Position numbers and translations under genes: made by a program
The notes under the pieces: generated by a model
Told to the model about the DNA's origin: nothing
The model's input: the letters and a program-made list of their open reading frames with translations, nothing else
The model's database searches: none
Shown here: in pieces, positions 1 to 7,233 of the stretch
Numbering within the stretch: position 1 is the stretch's first letter
Layout: each line of letters begins with the position of its first letter
NCBI GenBank assembly: GCA_938049125.1
Contig: CALICR010000101.1
Location: 1-10,469, forward strand
Length of the DNA stretch: 10,469 nucleotides
Direction of reading: 5' to 3'
Source: an uncultured Clostridia bacterium
GTDB lineage: Bacteria > Bacillota > Clostridia > Oscillospirales > Oscillospiraceae

Positions 1-461
1 GCATCGGCGCGGGGCAGCACCGGGAGGCCCGGAGCTTCGGCAGCATCTGCATCGGCCTGGGCGGCGCGTTCATGGGCCTCACTGCCCTGCTGATGATGCT
101 GCTCTGCCCCTTCGTGTTCCGGATGCTGACGCCGGACCCGGCGGTCCGGGCGCTGGCCACGGAGGTGCTCCGCATGGAGCTCTGGGCGGAGCCGCTCTTC
201 GGCGTTTCCATCGTCGCCGGGGGTGCGCTGCGCGGCGCGGGCGACACCTTCGCGCCCAGTATGCTGAACCTCGGCAGCATCTGGATCGTCCGCCTCGGGC
301 TGGCGCTGCTGCTGGTCCCCTCCCTGGGCCTGCGGGGTATGTGGATCGCCATGACCGTGGAGCTGTGCGTCCGCGGTCTGCTCCTGCTCGCGCGCCATCT
401 CCGCTCCGGCTTCTACGACCGACCGGTCCATGCGGCCCGGTCGGACGAAGCTGTGACCTGA
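1..461 (+). CDS. MATE family efflux transporter, C-terminal part (5' end outside window)
   Basis: This is the last 152 codons of a multidrug and toxic compound extrusion (MATE) transporter, read in the frame beginning at base 3. The frame is open to the left edge, so the Met at 72 is internal, not the start. The fragment begins with a Gly-rich IGAGQHREAR loop typical of MATE proteins. It continues with four hydrophobic segments and contains the family-like loop GALRGAGDTFAPSMLN between two of them. After the last membrane segment comes a short polar tail (RHLRSGFYDRPV...). Family members are inner-membrane antiporters that export cationic drugs or metabolites using a Na+ or H+ gradient; the substrate here cannot be told. 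It is convergent with the minus-strand operon and appears unrelated to it. A full MATE protein is about 450 residues, so roughly two thirds is missing because of the window edge, not decay. Confidence 0.88.
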   Translation, partial: IGAGQHREARSFGSICIGLGGAFMGLTALLMMLLCPFVFRMLTPDPAVRALATEVLRMELWAEPLFGVSIVAGGALRGAGDTFAPSMLNLGSIWIVRLGLALLLVPSLGLRGMWIAMTVELCVRGLLLLARHLRSGFYDRPVHAARSDEAVT

Positions 462-469
462 TCTCCGAA

Positions 470-532
470 AAAAGCCTCATGCGCCGGTGCCGCACCACGA
501 AAACGTGCAGCATACCGGCGCATGAAGCTTTT
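470..532 (+). terminator. Intrinsic terminator of the MATE gene
   Basis: A perfect 12-bp inverted repeat (477-488 with 514-525, core CATGCGCCGGT) begins 16 bases after the MATE stop codon. After one C/A mismatch the stem extends as AAAAGC (470-475) against GCTTTT (527-532). A small inner GCAC/GTGC stem (492-495, 505-508) sits in the loop. The flanking A-run and T-run make it formally bidirectional, but its position suits termination of the plus-strand gene. The T-run is only four bases, so efficiency is uncertain. Confidence 0.7.
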
Positions 533-610
533 GTGCATCATTTGTCGTTTCCCCCGAATGGGCGGGAAAACGGCACATTCATATTTTTGCTCTGCTTCTG
601 CGTGGCAAAA
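533..610. other. Intergenic remainder between the two terminators
   Basis: No gene, promoter or RNA is recognisable here. It includes a weak imperfect hairpin (546-572, CGTTT/AAACG arms with a mismatched C/G core) and an AT-rich patch near 578-588. The whole gap between the convergent genes (462-649) is explained mainly by two terminators. Confidence 0.5.
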
Positions 611-640
611 AGCCGGGTGCGGAATAATCCGTACCCGGCT
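611..640 (-). terminator. Intrinsic terminator at the end of the minus-strand operon
   Basis: A 12-bp stem with one G-U pair (611-622 against 629-640, arm AGCCGGGT...ACCCGGCT) closes a 6-base AT-rich loop. On the minus strand it starts about 10 bases after the stop codon of the dockerin protein gene. The stem is followed at once by a T-run (the AAAA at 607-610 on the plus strand plus the terminal A of the stem). This is a textbook Rho-independent terminator for the operon. On the plus strand the stem is followed by CCCTTTT, so it may also stop readthrough from the MATE side. Confidence 0.85.
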
Positions 641-649
641 CCCTTTTAT

Positions 650-3600
650 TCAGTTTTTCCGGAAATCGTCGAAGGAGGTGACGGCGCCGTTGTAGTAGGC
701 GTAGATCAGCGCCGCGTCGAGGTTCGTGACCTTGCCATCGCCGTTGACGTCCGCCGCCCTGCGCTGGTTCTCCGTCAGCGCGAAGGTGCCGTTGTAGCCC
801 GCATAGGCCAGCGCCGCGTCGAGGTTCGTGACCTTGCCGTCACCGTTGACGTCGCCCAGCTGGACGGCGCTTCCGCCGATCTCCAGCGTCACTGTCACCG
901 TCGGCTCCGCCACGGGCACACCGGCCTCGCCCTCGGCGTTCTGGTACTTCACGTAGGGGAAGCGGATCTCGAACTCCGTATCCTCCGCCGTCAGCGCCTC
1001 CTCGGACCAGGTCACATAATCCGTGACGTCCCGGGCCGCGCCGTTCGTGTAGACCGCCGTCACCTTCATGCCCGCCGGGTCGAAGGTCTCACCCGCGGCA
1101 TAGCTGGTCTTGTCCGGCTGAGCCGTCAGCTCCAGCCGCTCGATGGTGCTGGTGATGGCCATGAGCCGCGCCGAGTCGTTCTTGAAGTAGATATTGCCGT
1201 ACTCATCCACGATGGGGCTGCAGATGGCGTACTGGGCTTCGTCACCCACCGGCGTGAAGAGCGCGTAGGCCGTCTCATAGGACGTGGTGCTGCCGCCCGT
1301 GGTATAGCTCTCCACGATGGTCTCCGCCGGTGCCGTCTGGCCGGGCCGGTCCGTGAGCATCCGGAGCTTGCCGGGCGTGTAGTTGTCGAAGAAGTAGACG
1401 TTGACGCTGCCCGTCTCCGCCGCATAGGCCGTGGTCAGCAGGCCACTGGTCTGAGGATAGCCCTGGGTCCGGACCGTGTAGGCGATGTCCCAGCTTCCGA
1501 GGTCGATGACCGTGATATTGTGACCCGAGTAGGCCCCGAACTGGGACGTGCCGCTGACGCCGATGTAGGCGCGGCCGTTGTAGACCGTGGGCGTTGAGGT
1601 GCTCATGGCCGGGTTCGCCGCGTCGCTCGCGTAGTTGTAGAGCTTCAGCTTCCGCAGTGTGCCGAGCTTGCCCGCCGCATCCACGGAGAGGCCGTAGAAA
1701 TAGCCGCCCTTGGTGGTGAAGTAGCAGGTGCCGGACACGTAGGTCATGGAGCTACGGATGTCGCCGGTCTCCGAGAGGGTCAGGCTGTCGATCAGCGTGC
1801 CGTCCTTCGGGTCGAGCGAGAGCACGCTGGCATGGCCGGTCGTGTAGCCCGCCGCGCCGTCGTCAGTACCGAGGATCATATAGTCGTCGGAGACGTAAGC
1901 GCCGGACCAGTAGAAGCCGCCCTTGGAGGTGTAGGTCCAGGTCGGGAGCTTTTCCTCCTTGGCGTTTGCCGGGTCCTCGTCGGTGACGCTGAGGCAGACG
2001 TAGTTGGCCTCCATGGTCTCGCCGAGCCAGAAGCCGGTATAGATGTAGCCGTCGTGGTAGACGATGGGGCAGTTGGGCTGGCCCTTCCGGGCGTCGCGGT
2101 AGATCCAGAGGGACTCGAGCGTATCGGCGTTGAAGGCCTGGACCGTGCCGTCGGAGAGGCCGACGAAGATCATGCCGTCCGCATAGGTGGGCGTGTTGAT
2201 GCCAAAGCTCGACGCGTGGTCCATCTGGCCCCGGGCTACGATCTCGCCGGACACCGTGTCCACCTTGTAGAGCCAGTTCTGGGCGTAGACGTAGAGGTAG
2301 CCGTCCACAAGGATCGGGCAGCCGCAGGCATCGCCGGAGTAGCCCTCGCCCAGCTTGGTGGCCCAGCTCAGCATGGCCTCCTCGGCCTTCACCGGGGTTT
2401 TGACATTGCGGATGCCGTTGTTCTGGTCGTCACCGCGGAAGGAGGGCCACTGGGCCGTGTAATCCGGCAGCGTGCTCTCCGGCGCGGCGGTCAGCCGGAG
2501 CGTCAGTACCGTATCCGCCTCCGGAGCCGTATAAGTCTCCTCGCGGATGCCCTGATAACCGCTGCGGGTGACCGTGTAGGTGTAGCTCCCGCCGGGCACC
2601 AGGGAGTAGACGCCGTTCTCACCGGTGATGCGGCGGCCCGTCGCGTTGTCGGTCAGGAAGACGACGGCGTCCGCCGGGTCTGTCTCAAAGGTCACACGGA
2701 CCGGGTCCGTCTTGTTCACCGTGAAGCGGTAGGTCGACGCCACGGCGTTTTCATCCGCGTGGCAGACCTTGATCTCCAGGGCCTCCGCGGACTTTTCCGT
2801 GTCCAGCGGCACCGAGACGTCCGCCAGGCTCTCATAGCGCACGCCGTTCACGAGCGCGTAGTAGCCGCCGCCCACCGGGGAGGTGGTGGACTCGTTGATG
2901 AAGTGAGCGCCGATCGTCAGTGCTGTCTCGCCCCGGTCCACCGTCACCTGATAGTCCGTTATCGTTCGAAGAAATTTGACCTTCTCTCCCGCCGTATTGA
3001 GGAGCTGCAGGTCGCCGCGGCTGTCCTGGAGCGCCAGGCTCTGGAGACTCTCAGAACGCTTCAGCAGCATACGGTATTCCTGGTAGTAGGTAACGCCGCC
3101 GCTGGCGCGCTCCGCACGCAGCGTGACCGTCTGGCTGTAGCCGCACTTGGCCAGGCCGTAGCTGAGCGCTTTTGCCGCACCGGCCGCATCGACCGGATTG
3201 GAGATTACGACCGCATTGGGGGTCCCGTTGGTCGAAGAAACAGTAGTCTGTTTGAGGTAATGCGCCGTGACTGTATAGCCGCTGAGCGCGTCCGCCTGGG
3301 CGTAGACGCTGCTGTTCGCATCGGGCACGGTGTAGGTAAGGCTGTGGTCCGCCTGGCTGAGGCTGCCCTCGAAGGTCACGCGGGTGGACGCATTGCTGCG
3401 GTTGTAGAGCGCAAAGGCGCTGATGGCGTCCTTCGCCTCCGGCGCGGGGGCCGTGACCGTCAGGCCGTCCCGGGCCGTGAAGGCGGATTCTGCAAAGTAG
3501 AGGCCCTCCACGTCGGAGCGGCAGACATATTCCTCGCCGGGGATCAGGCGATAGACGCCGTTCACCGGCGCGATCTCTGCGCCCGCCGCGTTCAGGACCG

Positions 3601-5035
3601 AGACCGAGGCCCCGGAGGCCGACGTCACCCGGACCGAGACCGCGTCCTTCTTCTCAAAGCTCAGCGTATAGGTCCGGCTTTCGCCGTTGGCGCCGGTAAC
3701 GGTCACATCGTGCCGGACCGTGCTGCCGGTGATGGCGGCGGTACCGGTGCCGGAGACGGTATAGCCGTCGGTCCCGAAGGCCTCTGCGGCAATCTCCACC
3801 GTGTCCGAGACCGTCGTGAGCGTATAGCGCTCCGTCAGCGGGTCAAAGCTGAGGGGCAGCGCCGTGCCCTCCGCCGTCACGCTGAGAGACGCGAGGGTCG
3901 GCACCCGGACGATCTCCACCGCGAGGCTCTGGATCTGCGTCGTGCCGTCCGCCGCGGGATACTGGGCCTCCAGCGTGAAGCTGCGGCCCGTCAGACCCTC
4001 CGCGACCAGGAACCGCATCGTGGTGCTGGTGCTCTCCCAGCTCCGGACCGCCGTGGAGTAGTCCACGCCGTCGGTGCCGGTGTAGATGGTGCGAAGGCGG
4101 GTCGTATCCCGGTCCGGCACGTCGCCGATCCCCGCGTTCAGGTAAGTCGTGTGGTCGCCGCTCGTGTCTGGGATGCGGACGCGCAGCGTGTGGGCCGCGG
4201 CGTCCTGGACCGCGTCATAGGCCTCCTTGTCGGCGTTCAGGATCTGGGTCGTGCCGAACCAGTCGCCGCCGGGCAGCGTTACGGAGAGGGCGGTGTCGCC
4301 CGTCACCTCGACGGTCCCCTCGGTGCGGTCAAAGCCGCCGTCGGAGACGGAGAAGGTATAGGTCCCCGCGATGACGGAGGCCGAGGTCCCCTGCCCCTCG
4401 GTGACGTTGCCGTAGGCGTCGGTCAGGCGGAGCGTGCCGCCCGAAACCGTCTGGCCGCCCTGGGACGCTGTGACCGTGACGCGGTACTTCGGGCCGTTCA
4501 GCAGCGCCTCATAGTCCGCGATGGCCGCCTCCAGGTCCTCCCGGAGCTGCTTCGCCGCCGCGTCGTCCGCATTGCGGAGGGCTCTGCGCGCCGCCTTGTA
4601 GGCCGTGTTCGCCGCAGGGTAGTTCTGCACATGGTCTGTCCGCGCACGGAACGCGCCCATGGCCTTCACCAGTGCGAACATCTCCTCGGACCAGCTGAGC
4701 TGCTCCGTAAAGTAGATGGCCGTGATGTCTGCGGCGGGGCGGCTCAGGTCGTAGCCGCCGCCGTCGTAGTAGCGGCTGAAATTGCCTGCGACGCCCTCGA
4801 TGGCGCTGATGTAGCCGCTTTCCAGTCCCTCGAAGCGGTAGCCGCTGGCAAGCAGCGCCTCCGCGACGGTCTGGCCCGCCGCATACCGGACCTCCACCGG
4901 TTCGATCAGGACCGATGTGTCCGTCGTCACGGACAGGTAGAAGCTTCCGCCCTCGTCCGCCGAGGCCGTCCCCACGCAGGAGAACACCATCATCAGACTG
5001 AGCAGGACCGCCATGGCCTTACGTGCCTTTGTCAT
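650..5035 (-). CDS. Large secreted multidomain protein: DUF4430-like, PEGA/Ig-like modules, PQQ-type beta-propeller, C-terminal dockerin
   Basis: A 1461-residue exported protein; function unknown. Numbering is from the ATG at 5035. Residues 1-26 form a signal peptide with likely cleavage after ASA. About 30-110 resembles DUF4430 (the transcobalamin C-terminal beta-domain family), with GQTVAEALLASGYRF and a GYISAIEGV stretch. About 115-181 is a charged helical linker. There follow beta modules: PEGA-like at about 182-253, 466-530 and 779-850, and a cadherin-like sandwich at about 382-461. About 862-1298 is a PQQ-type beta-propeller opening with WPSFRGDDQNNG, with 7-8 recognisable blades (for example CPILVDGYLYVYAQNWLYKVD and TPTYADGMIFVGLSDG). 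About 1300-1388 is a bacterial Ig-like domain. Residues 1394-1450 are a type I dockerin with two calcium loops, DVNGDGKVTNLD. The dockerin implies docking to a cohesin, none of which is in the window. It is the last gene of the operon, about 32 nt after the transglutaminase-like gene, and is followed by a terminator. The domain calls are by eye; propeller and dockerin are the firmest. Confidence 0.88.
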   Translation of the reverse strand: MTKARKAMAVLLSLMMVFSCVGTASADEGGSFYLSVTTDTSVLIEPVEVRYAAGQTVAEALLASGYRFEGLESGYISAIEGVAGNFSRYYDGGGYDLSRPAADITAIYFTEQLSWSEEMFALVKAMGAFRARTDHVQNYPAANTAYKAARRALRNADDAAAKQLREDLEAAIADYEALLNGPKYRVTVTASQGGQTVSGGTLRLTDAYGNVTEGQGTSASVIAGTYTFSVSDGGFDRTEGTVEVTGDTALSVTLPGGDWFGTTQILNADKEAYDAVQDAAAHTLRVRIPDTSGDHTTYLNAGIGDVPDRDTTRLRTIYTGTDGVDYSTAVRSWESTSTTMRFLVAEGLTGRSFTLEAQYPAADGTTQIQSLAVEIVRVPTLASLSVTAEGTALPLSFDPLTERYTLTTVSDTVEIAAEAFGTDGYTVSGTGTAAITGSTVRHDVTVTGANGESRTYTLSFEKKDAVSVRVTSASGASVSVLNAAGAEIAPVNGVYRLIPGEEYVCRSDVEGLYFAESAFTARDGLTVTAPAPEAKDAISAFALYNRSNASTRVTFEGSLSQADHSLTYTVPDANSSVYAQADALSGYTVTAHYLKQTTVSSTNGTPNAVVISNPVDAAGAAKALSYGLAKCGYSQTVTLRAERASGGVTYYQEYRMLLKRSESLQSLALQDSRGDLQLLNTAGEKVKFLRTITDYQVTVDRGETALTIGAHFINESTTSPVGGGYYALVNGVRYESLADVSVPLDTEKSAEALEIKVCHADENAVASTYRFTVNKTDPVRVTFETDPADAVVFLTDNATGRRITGENGVYSLVPGGSYTYTVTRSGYQGIREETYTAPEADTVLTLRLTAAPESTLPDYTAQWPSFRGDDQNNGIRNVKTPVKAEEAMLSWATKLGEGYSGDACGCPILVDGYLYVYAQNWLYKVDTVSGEIVARGQMDHASSFGINTPTYADGMIFVGLSDGTVQAFNADTLESLWIYRDARKGQPNCPIVYHDGYIYTGFWLGETMEANYVCLSVTDEDPANAKEEKLPTWTYTSKGGFYWSGAYVSDDYMILGTDDGAAGYTTGHASVLSLDPKDGTLIDSLTLSETGDIRSSMTYVSGTCYFTTKGGYFYGLSVDAAGKLGTLRKLKLYNYASDAANPAMSTSTPTVYNGRAYIGVSGTSQFGAYSGHNITVIDLGSWDIAYTVRTQGYPQTSGLLTTAYAAETGSVNVYFFDNYTPGKLRMLTDRPGQTAPAETIVESYTTGGSTTSYETAYALFTPVGDEAQYAICSPIVDEYGNIYFKNDSARLMAITSTIERLELTAQPDKTSYAAGETFDPAGMKVTAVYTNGAARDVTDYVTWSEEALTAEDTEFEIRFPYVKYQNAEGEAGVPVAEPTVTVTLEIGGSAVQLGDVNGDGKVTNLDAALAYAGYNGTFALTENQRRAADVNGDGKVTNLDAALIYAYYNGAVTSFDDFRKN
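707..838 (-). repeat. Near-identical dockerin repeat pair
   Basis: The two dockerin calcium loops are encoded by a direct repeat with a 102-base (34-codon) period. A 30-base core is identical in both copies (707-736 and 809-838). It encodes the end of the loop plus the start of the following helix (GKVTNLDAAL). The flanking codons differ only by synonymous changes within DVNGDG, then diverge after the AAL. Confidence 0.8.
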
Positions 5036-5042
5036 ATTCATT

Positions 5043-5048
5043 CCTCCT
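5043..5048 (-). promoter_or_regulatory. Ribosome binding site deciding the start of the dockerin protein
   Basis: The minus strand reads AGGAGG at 5048-5043. The first in-frame ATG (5041) lies one base after it, which is too close. The second ATG (5035) lies 7 bases after it, the normal spacing. I therefore prefer 5035, which gives an N-terminus MTKARKAM and a standard signal peptide. Confidence 0.75.
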
Positions 5049-5067
5049 CCGGCGCCGCGCGCCGCGT

Positions 5068-7233
5068 TTAGAGATCAATACAGTCAAGATAGCGGTAGCG
5101 GAGCGTCCGCAGACGGCCCCATTCCGCATGGCAGGCCGTCCGGACCGCCGCCGCGTAGGCATCCATGGCCGCACGCTGATCCGCCGTCATGTCGTGGCGG
5201 CTGAACAGCGCCTCACGGTTCAGCGCCGCGGCCTCCTCGCCGCCCGCCGGGGGCGTGCCCCGGAGATGGCGGAGCAGCAGCACCGCATAGCCGTAGCGCA
5301 GAGCGATGGCGTCGCGGTTCTCCGCCTCGTCAATACGCCGCAGCGCCCGGCGGAGCCGCCCCCGCCGCACCAGCACCAGGATCAGCAGCCCCAGCAGGAG
5401 CAGCACCGGCACCGGCAGCAGCCAGACCGCCCGGAATGCTACCGTGGGCGCGGCCTCCTGATCCGTCTCGGAGGGCTGCCGGGCCGTCTCGTACTGCGCG
5501 GGATTGCCCGCGTAGGACGTACCGCCCCCGCCCTCGTCGCCGGGGATGTCCTCCGGCTCGTAGTAGCCCGGCGTCACCTCGAAGGGCACGAAGCCGACGC
5601 CGTTGAGATAATATTCCGCCCAGGCGTGGGCGTTTTTCTCCGTCAGCACCGCCGTCTCCCCGGCGTCCAGCCGGGCCGCCTCATCGGCGGTCAGGAAGTA
5701 GCCCTCCACATACCGGGACGGGACGCCGTAGTAGCGGAGCATCAGTGCGGCCGCCGTGGCGTACTGGACGCTGTAGCCCGCGCCGCTGCGCTCGAGCACC
5801 TGGGCGAGGAAATCGCCGCTGCCGCTCAGGGTGTAGACGGATTCATCGTAGCGGAGCTTCTCCGCCAGGAAGTCCCGGATGGACGTCAGGATATCCCGTA
5901 GGGCGTGGGGCGCTTCGTCGCCGCCGAGCTGCCGGTCCAGCACGGACCAGCTCGCCGCCGTCATCTGGAGGTCGTGCTCCTCCACATAGGCCCGGTAGGC
6001 CTCCTCCAGGGCGAGATACTGCTGCGCTGCCTCCGTGTCCTGGACCTCGGCCAGGCTGCGCTGGAGCATATACCAGTCCGCGATGGTGCCGGAAACGCTG
6101 GCGAGGGCCGCGTCGTCTGCCGTCATGGCGATGTCGCCCGCCGCTCCGGCGTCCAGCCCCGCGGCGGACACGCCGTAGGGCAGGTAGGCGTGGGCCTTGC
6201 AGGCCGCGCCCAAGTTCTCCACCGTCACGGCCTGTGCCGCGGTCTCCCCTGCCGCCTCCGCGGCGGAGAAGCGCTGGCTCTGGCCGAAGAAGCCGTCCGC
6301 ATGGAGCCAGTAAAAGAGGTCCGACGCCTCGGCCCGGTCCTCCGCCGCCAGCGGCTCCCAGGCCGTGCCGGTGTAGGTCTCATAGACCGCGCCGCGGAGG
6401 TAGAGCTTCTGGGGCGTCTCCATGGTCACGGCCAGGGCCTCCGCATCGCTCTTCTGCCAGGGGCCGAGGTTCGCCAGCTGCCCCTCGGGCATGGACGCCG
6501 CCGTGCTGTCATAGCGCAGGGCATGCAGGTCGCGGCGGAGCGCCGCGCGCCATTCCGTATAGGGCAGGCTCCCGCCGAGGGCCGCCGCGCCGAAGCCGAG
6601 GGCCGCGGCCAGCAGCGCCGCCGTCAGGCGCACCGCATTGTCCCGCAGCGCACCGCGCTGGGGGAGCAGCACCGCGCCGAGGAGCAGCGCCGCGCCCACA
6701 GGCGCGGGCATCAGCCCCGTCAGCACCGCCGCCGCCAGCGGAAGCAGCACCGGCAGCGCCGGGAGCAGGCTCCCCTTCGCCGCCGCGCGGCAGAGGAGCA
6801 GCAGCGCCGCGAACCACAGCGGCACCCAGGCATAGGCGGCATTGCCGCCGGAAAACGTCTCGTAGATTCGCCCGGTGCGGCGGCTCCAGGCCGCGAGCAC
6901 TGCGTTCGCCAGCTCCCCTGCCCCAGCGGCCACGGCCCTGTGGAACACCGCACCGAAGAGCACCGTGAGCAGGATGCCGCCGGGCAGGACGAACCGTCCC
7001 CAGCGCCGCCCGTAGAGGAAGATCAGTCCGCAGGCGACGGCCGCGCTGCCCAGGAAGAGCAGCCACCAGGGCTGCGGCGTCCCGAAGAGCGCCGTCCACC
7101 CCGCCGCACCGCCGCAGAGCACCGGCACCAGGGGCAGCAGCGCAGCAAAGACGCCGCCGCTGCGCGCGTCCCGTGCCTCCGGCTCCAGCCGGAGCGCCGA
7201 GGCCGTATTCGGTTTATGCTTCATCTGGAACAT
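5068..7233 (-). CDS. TgpA-like membrane protein with transglutaminase-like domain lacking the catalytic Cys
   Basis: A 721-residue polytopic membrane protein of the bacterial transglutaminase-like (TgpA) type. Residues ~28-221 hold about six hydrophobic membrane segments. About 222-600 is an extracellular region that includes the transglutaminase-like core. One C-terminal membrane helix follows (~603-622), then a ~100-residue charged cytoplasmic tail reminiscent of the DUF4129 tail of TgpA proteins. In the core, the nucleophile motif (usually GxC followed by a helix with R..G.P.R.V.GY) reads GAGYSVQYATAA, then RYYGVPSRYVEGY. The expected Cys is Ser488 (codon AGC, 5770-5772). The His is present in NAHAWAEYY (His536). 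The third position is Glu552 in VPFEVTPGY, where Asp is usual. Cross-linking or protease activity is therefore doubtful. It overlaps the DUF58 gene by 20 nt. The start at 7233 is chosen for its GGAG site; 7224 (MKHKPNT) is possible, and 7281 would overlap the neighbour more with no clear ribosome site. Confidence 0.88.
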   Translation of the reverse strand: MFQMKHKPNTASALRLEPEARDARSGGVFAALLPLVPVLCGGAAGWTALFGTPQPWWLLFLGSAAVACGLIFLYGRRWGRFVLPGGILLTVLFGAVFHRAVAAGAGELANAVLAAWSRRTGRIYETFSGGNAAYAWVPLWFAALLLLCRAAAKGSLLPALPVLLPLAAAVLTGLMPAPVGAALLLGAVLLPQRGALRDNAVRLTAALLAAALGFGAAALGGSLPYTEWRAALRRDLHALRYDSTAASMPEGQLANLGPWQKSDAEALAVTMETPQKLYLRGAVYETYTGTAWEPLAAEDRAEASDLFYWLHADGFFGQSQRFSAAEAAGETAAQAVTVENLGAACKAHAYLPYGVSAAGLDAGAAGDIAMTADDAALASVSGTIADWYMLQRSLAEVQDTEAAQQYLALEEAYRAYVEEHDLQMTAASWSVLDRQLGGDEAPHALRDILTSIRDFLAEKLRYDESVYTLSGSGDFLAQVLERSGAGYSVQYATAAALMLRYYGVPSRYVEGYFLTADEAARLDAGETAVLTEKNAHAWAEYYLNGVGFVPFEVTPGYYEPEDIPGDEGGGGTSYAGNPAQYETARQPSETDQEAAPTVAFRAVWLLPVPVLLLLGLLILVLVRRGRLRRALRRIDEAENRDAIALRYGYAVLLLRHLRGTPPAGGEEAAALNREALFSRHDMTADQRAAMDAYAAAVRTACHAEWGRLRTLRYRYLDCIDL

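Noticed and set aside
546..572. Possible third hairpin in the intergenic region
   Set aside because: The stem is short and contains a bulge and a C-C mismatch, with no T-run adjacent; probably chance.
341..1597. Plus-strand open frame spanning the intergenic region and the dockerin end
   Set aside because: It starts inside the MATE gene in another frame, runs through both terminators, and its peptide resembles no family.
4955..4985. Lipoprotein signal (Cys in VFSC of the large protein's leader)
   Set aside because: The -2 Phe is a poor lipobox residue, and a good signal peptidase I site (ASA) follows a few residues later.
5051..5066. GC-rich palindromic stretch between the transglutaminase-like gene and the dockerin gene
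   Set aside because: Alternating GCGC/GGCGCC can pair, but there is no T-run and it lies directly before a strong ribosome site, so it is not a terminator. An attenuating role is possible but unsupported.
1832..5071. A 1079-codon open frame on the plus strand, antisense to the dockerin protein
   Set aside because: It is a by-product of GC-rich codon bias. The peptide is Arg/Ala/Val/Gly-rich without domains or a signal, and the opposite strand encodes recognisable domains over its full length.
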